The notes under the pieces: generated by a model
What the model saw: the letters and a program-made list of their open reading frames with translations, nothing else
Databases searched by the model: none
What the model was told of the DNA's origin: nothing
Assembly: GCA_018816095.1 (NCBI GenBank)
Contig: JAHIWP010000023.1
Location: 1 to 53,555, forward strand
DNA: 53,555 bases
Reading direction: 5' to 3'
Source: Gammaproteobacteria bacterium
Lineage (GTDB): Bacteria; Pseudomonadota; Gammaproteobacteria; Pseudomonadales; Pseudomonadaceae
Part shown: piece after piece, positions 28,087-35,730 of the stretch
Layout: each line of letters begins with the position of its first letter
How positions within the stretch are numbered: position 1 is the first letter of the stretch
Made by a program: the position numbers and the translations under genes

Positions 28087-28115
28087 AAAAATGCCCGCGC
28101 ACTGCGGGCATTTTT
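28087..28115 (+). terminator. Terminator after nfuA
   Basis: Inverted repeat AAAAATGCCCGC / GCGGGCATTTTT with loop GCACT and a terminal T run. Its A-rich left arm lets it act on the converging RlmN-like gene as well. Confidence 0.92.
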
Positions 28116-28175
28116 GTTGGTGCTTACTTTGCGTGGGAGGGGCTTTAGCCGCGACTGCAACAGTGCTGCCATCAC

Positions 28176-29207
28176 TCAAACACGGTTTTTGCGCCGATCG
28201 AGCACCTCAGTTGCCCGCGCCCGCAGCTGCCCGCAGCCGCCGTCAATGTCCTGGCCCGCCGAGTTGCGCACCTTGGTCAGCACGCCACGGCTGTGCAGGT
28301 AGCGCACGATCTGCACGATACGGTCGCCATCGGGGCGTTGGAACTCGTCAGCTTCCAGGCTGTTGTAGGGGATCAGGTTCATGATCGCGTACTTGCCCTT
28401 GAGCAGGCGCAGGATGCCGTCCATTTCCTCTTGGCTGTCGTTGATGCCTTTGAGCAGCGTCCACTGGTATTGGATCGGATAGTCGATCTGCCGCGCGTAG
28501 GTTTCGCCCAGCGCCACCAGTTCTTCAGGATCGATGCGCGGCGCGCGTGGTAGCAGCGCCTGGCGCAGCTCGGCATCGGTGGTATGCAGCGACAGCGCCA
28601 GCGCCGGCTTGACCTGCTGCTGCGGCAGACGCTCGAACACCCGTGGGTCGCCGACGGTAGAAAACACCAGGTTGCGCTGACCGATGCCACCTTCAGTGCC
28701 GAGCAGGTTGATCGCCTCCAGCACGTTATCCAGGTTATGCGCCGGCTCACCCATGCCCATAAACACTACTTTTTTTACCGCGCGAAAACGCCGGGCCAAT
28801 GCCACCTGAGCAAGAATTTCGCTGGTGGTCAGCTGGCGCAGCAGGCCGCTCTTACCGGTCATGCAGAACACACAGCCCACCGCGCAACCGACCTGGCTGG
28901 AGACACACAGGCCGTCGCGCGGCAGCAGTACGCTTTCCACCATCTGCTTGTCGGCCAGCTCTACCAATAGGCGCGCCGAGCCATCAGTCGCCGGGTGTTC
29001 GGAGCTGAGGCGCGCCAGTCCATCCAGCGCGTTGCTCAGTTCGGGCAGAGCGTTACGTACCGCCAGCGGCAGGAAGTTCTCGGTCTTCTGGTTACGCGTG
29101 CCGGTATCCAGCGGCATGCCGCGCAGCCAGGCACGGGTAATCCGCCCGATGTGCATGGGCTTGGCACCGAGATCGGTGAGGCGTTGGTGAAAGTCGTGGA
29201 TATGCAT
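28176..29207 (-). CDS. RlmN/Cfr-family radical SAM methyltransferase
   Basis: A 343-residue radical SAM protein of the adenine C2/C8 RNA methylase family. It keeps the cluster cysteines C108, C112 and C115, the methyl-carrying cysteine C325 in QDIDGGCGQL, and C101, equivalent to the second catalytic cysteine of RlmN (CVSSQVGC). The GEPAHNLDNV motif is also present, although RlmN proper has GEPLxN. It is about 40 residues shorter than E. coli RlmN, mostly at the N-terminus. In pseudomonads the true rlmN lies elsewhere beside ndk, so I take this as a second paralogue; its RNA target is unknown. Confidence 0.85.
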   Translation of the reverse strand: MHIHDFHQRLTDLGAKPMHIGRITRAWLRGMPLDTGTRNQKTENFLPLAVRNALPELSNALDGLARLSSEHPATDGSARLLVELADKQMVESVLLPRDGLCVSSQVGCAVGCVFCMTGKSGLLRQLTTSEILAQVALARRFRAVKKVVFMGMGEPAHNLDNVLEAINLLGTEGGIGQRNLVFSTVGDPRVFERLPQQQVKPALALSLHTTDAELRQALLPRAPRIDPEELVALGETYARQIDYPIQYQWTLLKGINDSQEEMDGILRLLKGKYAIMNLIPYNSLEADEFQRPDGDRIVQIVRYLHSRGVLTKVRNSAGQDIDGGCGQLRARATEVLDRRKNRV

Positions 29208-29365
29208 GGGGCGCGCATGCTACCACCGGCCAGGATGCGGTGGAATGTGTGGCGGCGGGCAGGCGGCGGCTAACTTGGGCAAAACCGCATCGCGCTTTGC
29301 TCTCCGGGGCGCGGGCACTCATACTAGCGGCCTGATTAGCCTGACCCAGCTGTGCGGAGCGGTAG

Positions 29366-29668
29366 ATGAAATTTATACACCAGCGCGAACACCTCAACGA
29401 AGACGACGTCGTCGTGATCGAGTGCTCGCAAACTTGCAACATTCGCCTGATGAGCGATGCCAACTTCCGCAGCTTCAAGAATGGCGGTCGACACACCTAT
29501 CACGGCGGTGCATTCGACACCTTCCCGGCGAAGATCACCGTACCGAGCAGCGGCTTCTGGAATATCACCATCGATACGGTAAGCCGGAAAGCCATCAGCG
29601 TGACGCGTAAGCCAACGCTCAAGCACTCGATCAAAATCGTACGCAAGTCCACCTCCCGCTTGAGCTGA
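29366..29668 (+). CDS. DUF1883 domain protein
   Basis: A 100-residue small soluble protein. It begins MKFIHQREHLNEDDVVVIEC, has SQTCNIRLMSDANFRSFKNG and a beta-rich core ending in GFWNITIDTVSRKAISVTRK. This matches the DUF1883 family, a compact beta fold that elsewhere is joined to TIR domains. No function is known. It diverges from the RlmN-like gene, with 158 bases between starts, and is read towards the sulfite reductase gene. The basic C-terminal tail (KHSIKIVRKSTSRLS) could contact nucleic acid, but that is speculation. Confidence 0.8.
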   Translation: MKFIHQREHLNEDDVVVIECSQTCNIRLMSDANFRSFKNGGRHTYHGGAFDTFPAKITVPSSGFWNITIDTVSRKAISVTRKPTLKHSIKIVRKSTSRLS

Positions 29669-30096
29669 TACGGATTTTGCCTGTGCTTAACGCTCAGGCC
29701 TTTAAACCCGCTCAGCCTCCTGCAATGCGCTCTGTCTCCAAGCCTTCCTTCTGCTGCCGTTTGCTCGTGCGGCAGTGGCTATGGAAGGGCGCAGACAACT
29801 AACGAGCGCCCCCTGCTCGCTGGGTAAGCCGGCCTGTGACCTTGCACGTGCACTGTGCCGTCGCTATTCACCGATTTTCGCGCACTGCTCGGCGCAACAG
29901 CGTGGGCCGAGCGCCTTGGTTAAATCAGCCGACTAACCCGCAGCCTGTGCTCGAAACCCGCGAGCGTATCGTCGCGCTTGGCTGCATGTTGCTGGCGCGC
30001 AAGCTCATCTGATCCGTATTTTTACGCCTAATCTGCCGCTGTTTCGGTATCAGGGCCGTGGGCATAGTGCGCTATCGATAACAGCCGAGGCCGCCG
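29669..30096. other. Gap before cysI with no recognised gene
   Basis: About 430 bases. An imperfect stem CCTG...CAGG lies just after the DUF1883 gene and could end it. Near the right end a 29-codon plus-strand open stretch ending in ETRERIVALGCMLLARKLI and a stop (about 29923-30011) reads like the C-terminus of a lost protein. No start codon or domain supports a live gene. The cysI promoter should lie within the last 100 bases. Confidence 0.4.
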
Positions 30097-31767
30097 ATGT
30101 ACCAATACGATGAATACGACCACGCGCTGGTACATGAGCGTGTGGCGCAGTTTCGCGATCAGGTTGAGCGCCGTATCAGTGGCGAGCTAAGCGAGGAAGA
30201 GTTTCTGCCGCTGCGCCTGCAAAATGGCCTGTACCTGCAGAAACATGCCTACATGCTACGGGTGGCGATCCCCTACGGGACGCTGGCGGCGCGGCAGATG
30301 CGTGCGTTGGCCAATATCGCGCAGCATTACGACCGGGGTTATGGGCACTTCACCACCCGGCAGAACATCCAGTTCAACTGGATCGAGCTGGAGCAGGTGC
30401 CGGATATTCTCGAACACCTCGCCGAGGTGGAGATGCACGCGATCCAGACGTCCGGCAACTGTGTGCGCAATATCACCACTGAAGCCTTCGCCGGGGTCGC
30501 CGCCGATGAGTTGCTGGACCCACGCCCGCTGGCGGAAATCCTCCGGCAGTGGTCGACCATCAACCCGGAATTCCTCTACCTGCCGCGTAAGTTCAAGATC
30601 GCCCTGTGCGCCGCTGAAGAAGACCGTGCGGCGGTGATGATGCATGACATCGGTCTTTATCTATATCGCGACGCGGCGGGCGAGCTGTTGTTGCGGGTCA
30701 TGGTAGGCGGCGGCTTGGGGCGTACGCCAATCCTCAGCCAGCAGATTCGTGAGGCGTTGCCGTGGCAGCATCTGCTGTCCTATGTCGAGGCCGTGCTGCG
30801 CGTGTACAACCGCCATGGCCGGCGTGACAACAAGTACAAGGCGCGCATCAAGATCCTGGTCAAAGCCCTGGGGATCGAGGCGTTCGCCCGCGAGGTTGAG
30901 GCGGAGTGGCAACACATCAAAGATGGCCCGGCAGAACTGACTGACGCGGAGTATCAGCGGGTCAGCGATGCCTTCATCGCGCCGCCGTATGAAGCATTGC
31001 CTGAGGTCGATCTGGGGTTCGGTACAGCCTTGGCGCAGAACGCTGAGTTCGCCCGCTGGGTGTCGCGCAATACCCTGGCGCACAAGGTGCCGGGTTATAT
31101 CGCCGTGGTGCTGTCGACCAAACCTGGCATCGCCGCACCGCCTGGTGATGTGACGGCGCAGCAGATGAACGCGCTGGCCGATCTGGCCGAGCGCTTTGGC
31201 TTCGCCGAAATACGTATTGCCCATGAGCAGAACGTTGTCTTGCCCGATATCCGCAAAGCGGACCTCTATGCCTTGTGGCAGGCGGCCGCTGAAGCGGGCC
31301 TGGCAACGCCAAATGTCGGGCTGCTGACGGATGTGATTGCCTGCCCGGGCGGCGACTTCTGCGCCCTGGCCAACGCCAAGTCGATCCCGATTGCCCAGGC
31401 GATTCAGCAGCGCTTCGACGACCTTGATTACCTGCATGAACTGGGCGATATCAGCCTGAATATCTCTGGCTGCATGAATGCCTGCGGCCATCACCATATT
31501 GGCAACATCGGTATTCTCGGCGTCGATAAAAACGGCAGCGAGTGGTACCAGGTCACCATTGGTGGCTCGCAAGGCAAAAGCAGTGCGCTGGGCAAGGTGA
31601 TCGGCCCGGCGTTCAGCGCCGAGCAGATTCCCGAGGTGATCGATGGGCTGGTACGCACTTTTACTGACTACCGCGAAGCTGACGAGCGTTTTGTCGATAC
31701 TGTGCAGCGAATCGGCCTGGAGCCGTTCAAGGAACAGGTCTATCGCAAGCAGCAGGTGAACGCATGA
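30097..31767 (+). CDS. cysI: Assimilatory sulfite reductase (nitrite/sulfite reductase family)
   Basis: A 556-residue sirohaem enzyme that reduces sulfite to sulfide for cysteine synthesis. It has two ferredoxin-like half domains (about 1-130 and 305-395), each followed by a sirohaem-binding domain. The four cysteines that hold the [4Fe-4S]-sirohaem site are C416 and C422 in CPGGDFC and C459 and C463 in CMNAC. TTRQNIQFNWIE and TSGNCVRNITT are typical substrate-loop motifs. The ATG at 30097 follows GAGG. The next gene overlaps by 4 bases. Confidence 0.94.
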   Translation: MYQYDEYDHALVHERVAQFRDQVERRISGELSEEEFLPLRLQNGLYLQKHAYMLRVAIPYGTLAARQMRALANIAQHYDRGYGHFTTRQNIQFNWIELEQVPDILEHLAEVEMHAIQTSGNCVRNITTEAFAGVAADELLDPRPLAEILRQWSTINPEFLYLPRKFKIALCAAEEDRAAVMMHDIGLYLYRDAAGELLLRVMVGGGLGRTPILSQQIREALPWQHLLSYVEAVLRVYNRHGRRDNKYKARIKILVKALGIEAFAREVEAEWQHIKDGPAELTDAEYQRVSDAFIAPPYEALPEVDLGFGTALAQNAEFARWVSRNTLAHKVPGYIAVVLSTKPGIAAPPGDVTAQQMNALADLAERFGFAEIRIAHEQNVVLPDIRKADLYALWQAAAEAGLATPNVGLLTDVIACPGGDFCALANAKSIPIAQAIQQRFDDLDYLHELGDISLNISGCMNACGHHHIGNIGILGVDKNGSEWYQVTIGGSQGKSSALGKVIGPAFSAEQIPEVIDGLVRTFTDYREADERFVDTVQRIGLEPFKEQVYRKQQVNA

Positions 31768-32276
31768 ATAACCTGATCCGCTTGCTTGATGGCGCGCCGC
31801 GCATCATCGAAAACGACCCCTGGACGCTGGTGGCTGATACCCCAGAGCCGCACCCGGACGGGCCGTTGATTCTGCCGCTGGCCGCCTGGGTTGAGCGCCA
31901 AGAGCAGGCTGTGTTGTTGGGTGAGCGCTTGAGCCCAGACGGTATTTGCCTGGCCCCGGATGATGAAGTCGAAAGCCTGCAGGCTTATCTCGCGATCCTA
32001 CCGCTGATCGCCATCGACTTCCCGAGCTTTCGCGATGGTCGTGGCTACAGCCAGGCCTATTTGTTGCGCACCCGATTAGGGTGGCAGGGCGAATTGCGCG
32101 CGGTGGGCGATGTGCTGCGTGACCAGCTCAGCCATATGCGCCAGTGCGGTTTTGATGCCTTTGCGGTGCGTAAAGACAAGTCAGTTACGGATGCACTCAA
32201 GGGCTTAGCCGGGATGAGTGTGGTATATGGGCGGTCGGCCATCGAGCCGCGGCCATTGTTCCGACGTCGTACATAA
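31764..32276 (+). CDS. DUF934 protein, partner of sulfite reductase
   Basis: A 170-residue protein of the DUF934 family. The centre has the conserved stretch LAILPLIAIDFPSFRDGRGY and then RTRLGWQGELRAVGDVLRDQ. In many Proteobacteria it follows cysI and is thought to support sulfite reduction, possibly as an electron-delivery or assembly factor. Its start overlaps the cysI stop by 4 bases (ATGA), so translation is probably coupled. It ends 11 bases before the CidA/LrgA-like gene. Confidence 0.92.
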   Translation: MNNLIRLLDGAPRIIENDPWTLVADTPEPHPDGPLILPLAAWVERQEQAVLLGERLSPDGICLAPDDEVESLQAYLAILPLIAIDFPSFRDGRGYSQAYLLRTRLGWQGELRAVGDVLRDQLSHMRQCGFDAFAVRKDKSVTDALKGLAGMSVVYGRSAIEPRPLFRRRT

Positions 32277-32287
32277 GGAGTTTTCTC

Positions 32288-32656
32288 ATGGTGTTGAAAG
32301 GACTGACCTGGCTGGTCCTCCTGCAAATCGTTGGCAGCCTTGTCAGCGAGTTACTGCTGCCCGTGTTGCCCGGTAGCGTGATTGGCTTGCTCCTATTGTT
32401 TGGCTACCTGTTGTTGCGCGGTGGGGTCAGCGAACCCCTGGGTCAGGCGACCAGCGTGCTGCTGCAGTACCTGCCATTGCTGTTCGTGGTACCCGCAGCG
32501 GGGATCATGCTGGCCAGTGATGCACTGCTCGCCGACCTGCCGGCGATCCTCACCGCATTGTGCCTGTCGTTGCTGGTCACGGTGCCGCTGTGCGGCTGGA
32601 TGATGCAACGCCTGGCGATTCGTGTTGAACAGCGTGAGGAGGGGCGTCATGAGTGA
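32288..32656 (+). CDS. CidA/LrgA family holin-like membrane protein
   Basis: A 122-residue protein with about four hydrophobic helices. The motifs LLPVLPGSVIGLLLLFGYLLL and LLFVVPAAGIM are typical of CidA/LrgA. These proteins are thought to form small pores or to carry small acids, and to affect cell lysis. It starts 11 bases after the DUF934 stop with AAGGAG upstream, so it may share the transcript of the sulfite reductase genes. It overlaps the LrgB-like gene by 8 bases. Confidence 0.92.
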   Translation: MVLKGLTWLVLLQIVGSLVSELLLPVLPGSVIGLLLLFGYLLLRGGVSEPLGQATSVLLQYLPLLFVVPAAGIMLASDALLADLPAILTALCLSLLVTVPLCGWMMQRLAIRVEQREEGRHE

Positions 32657-33377
32657 GTCATCGTGGCGGATGGTGGCGCAGTTGGTGATCGATCACCCGC
32701 TGTTCCCCGTAGGGCTGACGCTGCTGGCGTTCCAGTTTGCCTTGTGGCTGTACCGGCGCAGTGGTTGGCTGGTGCTGCAACCGGTGATGGTGTCCATGTT
32801 GCTGGTGGTGGGCGCGTTGCTGGCCTGCGGTATGGATTACGCCACCTACCGTGAAGGTGCGGCGCCCATCGCCTTTTTGCTGGGCCCGGTGACCATTGCC
32901 CTGGCGGTGCCTTTGTATAACAACATCAAGCGTATTCGCCTGCTGGCGTGGCCGGTGCTGCTGACGGTACTGGTCGGCGGCTCGTTGACGGTCACGCTGA
33001 CGTTGGTGATTGCCTATGCGATGGGCGCACAGCTGCCGGTGCTGGCGAGCCTGTCGGGCAAGTCGGTGACCATGCCGATTGCCATGCTGGCGGCTGAACA
33101 GCTCGGCGGCCTGGCCTCCCTGGCCGCGGTGTTTGTGATGCTGACTGGGGTGATTGGCACGGCATTGGGGCCTTGGTTGCTGGGCGTGTCCAATGTGACC
33201 CACCCGGCGGCGCGCGGGCTGAGCTACGGCATCAACGCCCATGCCATTGGCACGGCGCGAGCATTGGAGGAAGGCTCGGAATGTGGTGCTTTCGCCGCTC
33301 TGGGTATGAGCCTGCTGGGCGTGATCAGCGCCGTGCTCTTGCCATTTGTAGCGGGCTGGGCGCTCTCGGGTTTGTAA
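32649..33377 (+). CDS. LrgB/CidB family membrane protein
   Basis: A 242-residue membrane protein with about seven helices. It has the family motif LGPVTIALAVPLYNN, followed by SGKSVTMPIAMLAAEQLGG and GISYGINAHAIGTARALE-like segments (here GLSYGINAHAIG). I choose the ATG at 32649, which has AGGAGGGG upstream and overlaps the CidA-like gene by 8 bases. LrgA/LrgB-type pairs act together in transport or lysis control. A terminator follows. Confidence 0.93.
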   Translation: MSESSWRMVAQLVIDHPLFPVGLTLLAFQFALWLYRRSGWLVLQPVMVSMLLVVGALLACGMDYATYREGAAPIAFLLGPVTIALAVPLYNNIKRIRLLAWPVLLTVLVGGSLTVTLTLVIAYAMGAQLPVLASLSGKSVTMPIAMLAAEQLGGLASLAAVFVMLTGVIGTALGPWLLGVSNVTHPAARGLSYGINAHAIGTARALEEGSECGAFAALGMSLLGVISAVLLPFVAGWALSGL

Positions 33378-33395
33378 CCTGTCGCCATAAAAGAG

Positions 33396-33424
33396 AAACG
33401 GGGGCCTTGTGCTCCCGTTTTTTT
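33396..33424 (+). terminator. Terminator after the CidA/LrgB pair
   Basis: Stem AAACGGG / CCCGTTT with a GC-rich loop, followed by a run of seven Ts. It ends the plus-strand gene run that begins with cysI. Confidence 0.88.
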
Positions 33425-33522
33425 AACCTGCTGCCGTGCTGATGACTGCCATGGGCAAGCGCGGCTTATCGCTGCCCTGTGGTGGCTACATCGTGACGAA
33501 TAGCTGTTACCAGCCAGCGCTT

Positions 33523-34272
33523 TTATTGCTCGATGGGTTGCTCGTAGCGCCTCTTGATACGCTCCAGTTCACCCGATTGGCGCAGCTGCGCTAAGGCGCT
33601 GGCCCATGCGGCGAGCAGCTCATCGTCAGAGTCGAGGCTAAAGGCGATGTACAGCGGTGAGCGATAGAGTTCGAGGGGGATCTGCCGCAATGTCCCGGCT
33701 GGGATATTCAACTCGCGGCTGTAGTAAGCCACCCCTGCCGCAGTGTCGCCAATGATGATGTCGGTGCGTCCGGCCAGCAGCATGCGGTAGAGCTGATGGC
33801 TATTGGCGGCACTCTTATCGAGGTTGTTGAAACCCAGTGATTGCAGCATGTCGGGGACTAGCCCTGCATGGCGCGTGGTGATCTGCGGAGCCCGCAGAAG
33901 TTGCTCCAGGGAAGTTATCGGCTGCGAGGTATTGGCCAACTGATAGGGGTAAATAGACTCTTCCACGAGCGGCCCGACCCATTTGTATAACGGCTCACGC
34001 TCAGCTGTGCGGAACATTGAGTACATGATGGTTTTCGGGCGTGTTCGTAAGGTGCGGGAGGTACGCATACTGGGCACTAGCAACACCTCAAAGTTATCAC
34101 CGGTCAGGGCCATAATGGCCCGGATGATCTCCGTGCTCATGCCGGTGAGCTGATTGTTCGCTTGGTAGTTGTAGGGGGCCCACTCTTCGGTCACGACCTG
34201 ATACGGCTCAGCCCGAGCAAGGTGGCTGAACAATAGGCAGAGCAGCGCTGCAGTGAGTGTCGAATATTTCAC
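33523..34272 (-). CDS. Periplasmic solute-binding protein (family 3-like)
   Basis: A 249-residue protein with a signal peptide (MKYSTLTAALLCLLFSHLARA, cut before EPYQVV). The mature part has the class 3 binding fold: VVTEEWAPYNYQANNQLTGMSTEII at the start, MYSMFRTAEREPLYKWVGPL in the middle, and a C-terminal helix ending in RIKRRYEQ. No permease or ATPase gene adjoins it, so it may act in sensing or with a distant transporter. The ligand cannot be named; many such orphans bind amino acids. Confidence 0.85.
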   Translation of the reverse strand: MKYSTLTAALLCLLFSHLARAEPYQVVTEEWAPYNYQANNQLTGMSTEIIRAIMALTGDNFEVLLVPSMRTSRTLRTRPKTIMYSMFRTAEREPLYKWVGPLVEESIYPYQLANTSQPITSLEQLLRAPQITTRHAGLVPDMLQSLGFNNLDKSAANSHQLYRMLLAGRTDIIIGDTAAGVAYYSRELNIPAGTLRQIPLELYRSPLYIAFSLDSDDELLAAWASALAQLRQSGELERIKRRYEQPIEQ

Positions 34273-34604
34273 GTGGTGGCCTGGAAACTGTGCGCCTTAT
34301 GGGAGGCTACTTGAGCAGGGCACACAGAAGCCCCGAATAAGCCTGGCGTCTGTGCGGTTGATTAGGCGGCTAAATTGATCATCCCGCGTTTTGCGGTAAG
34401 CGGGTAACCCCGAGTACGCGGACAAACCACCGCGCGCGTTAAAACACGAAGGTGTATGCGAGGCTGCAGTATGGCGCTGTAAAACGGCCACTGAAACTGC
34501 TGCTGCTCAGATTTTCAAGTTGTTCTGATGCGGGATGTCTAGCCGGATAAAACGCGGGCGCCATTCGACAAGGTACCCAGCACCCCGCCATGAGCAGCCA
34601 GCCT
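34273..34604. other. Gap upstream of the solute-binding protein gene
   Basis: About 330 bases between two minus-strand genes. No gene was recognised; the short open frames on the minus strand have no family similarity and no ribosome site. The stretch must hold the promoter of the binding-protein gene. I see no definite terminator for the ABC exporter genes that end at 34605. Confidence 0.5.
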
Positions 34605-35729
34605 TCAGTTGATCTGCGCCAGGGTCTTGCGAAAGCGCAGCAGCGCGCCGGCAAAAAACAACGCGCCAATGGCGATGATCGCCACGAACTGCGGCCAAAC
34701 GGTGGCAAAGCCTGCACCGCGATACAGGATCGCCTGGGCCAGGTCGACGAAGTGGGTGGTCGGCGCCACCAGCATGATCTGCTGCACCAGTTCAGGCATG
34801 CTCTCGCGCGGCGTGGTGCCGCCGGAGAGGATCTGCAGTGGGATCAGTACCAGAATGATCAGCAAGCCCAGTTGTGGCATTGAGCGCGCGATAGTGCCGA
34901 AGAAAATGCCCATTGAGGTGGTGGCAAACAGATGCAGCAGCGCACCGCACAAAAACAGCGGCAGCGAGCCGGCAATTGGAACCTGCAGCCAGCCCTGAAC
35001 CACCAGCAGCAACGACAGTGCGGTAGCCAGCAATACCACCAGGCCCATCGACCAGACTTTGGCCAGCATGATCTCAGGCGGAGTGACGGGCATCACCAGC
35101 AGGTGTTCGATGGTGCCGTGCTCACGCTCACGGATCAGCGCGGCACCGGTGAGGATGATCGATAGCATGGTGATCTGGTTAATCACCTCCATCACCGAGC
35201 CGAACCAGCTGCGTGTCAGGTTCGGGTTGAACGCCACGCGCACGGCCAGTTCAGCTTGCTGTGGCAGATCGGCGCGGTAGTGGCGCAAGAACGCGCTTAC
35301 TTCCTGGGCGCCGATCATTTGGATATAGCCCGCACCTGTGAAGGCCATGCTGACTTGCGTCGCGTCGACGTTGAGCTGAATCGCGGGGCTGTGCCCGGCG
35401 AGTACATCACGCTGGAAATTAGGCGGGATGTTCAGGGTGAAGGTGTACTGCCCCGAGTCCATGCCGTGGTCCATCTGGCTCAGCTCGATACGTTGCGGCA
35501 CGCGGAAAAACGGCGGCTGAAAGGCATCAATCAAGCGGGCCGAGAGCGGCGAGCGGTCCTCGTCGACCACGGCTATCGAGGCATTGTGCAGGCTCTCCGG
35601 CATGCTGGTAGCGGCCGTGACAATGCCCAGGGTAAAGGCCCAGACAATCAGCAACAGCAGCGCCGGGTCACGTTGCAGGCTGCGCAATTCCTTGAGCCCC
35701 AGGTGAAAGATATTCGCCAGCTGCGCCAT
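34605..35729 (-). CDS. ABC-2 type permease (YhhJ family)
   Basis: A 374-residue inner-membrane protein. One N-terminal helix (LLLLIVWAFTLGIVTAA), a large periplasmic domain (about 45-185) and five C-terminal helices form the ABC-2 exporter layout; ALIREREHGTIEHLLVMPVTP is the typical coupling region. It follows rbbA with one base between them and is the third gene of an HlyD-RbbA-YhhJ operon. It probably pairs with the permease half of RbbA as a multi-subunit exporter. The substrate is unknown. Confidence 0.93.
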   Translation of the reverse strand: MAQLANIFHLGLKELRSLQRDPALLLLIVWAFTLGIVTAATSMPESLHNASIAVVDEDRSPLSARLIDAFQPPFFRVPQRIELSQMDHGMDSGQYTFTLNIPPNFQRDVLAGHSPAIQLNVDATQVSMAFTGAGYIQMIGAQEVSAFLRHYRADLPQQAELAVRVAFNPNLTRSWFGSVMEVINQITMLSIILTGAALIREREHGTIEHLLVMPVTPPEIMLAKVWSMGLVVLLATALSLLLVVQGWLQVPIAGSLPLFLCGALLHLFATTSMGIFFGTIARSMPQLGLLIILVLIPLQILSGGTTPRESMPELVQQIMLVAPTTHFVDLAQAILYRGAGFATVWPQFVAIIAIGALFFAGALLRFRKTLAQIN

Positions 35730-35730
35730 G

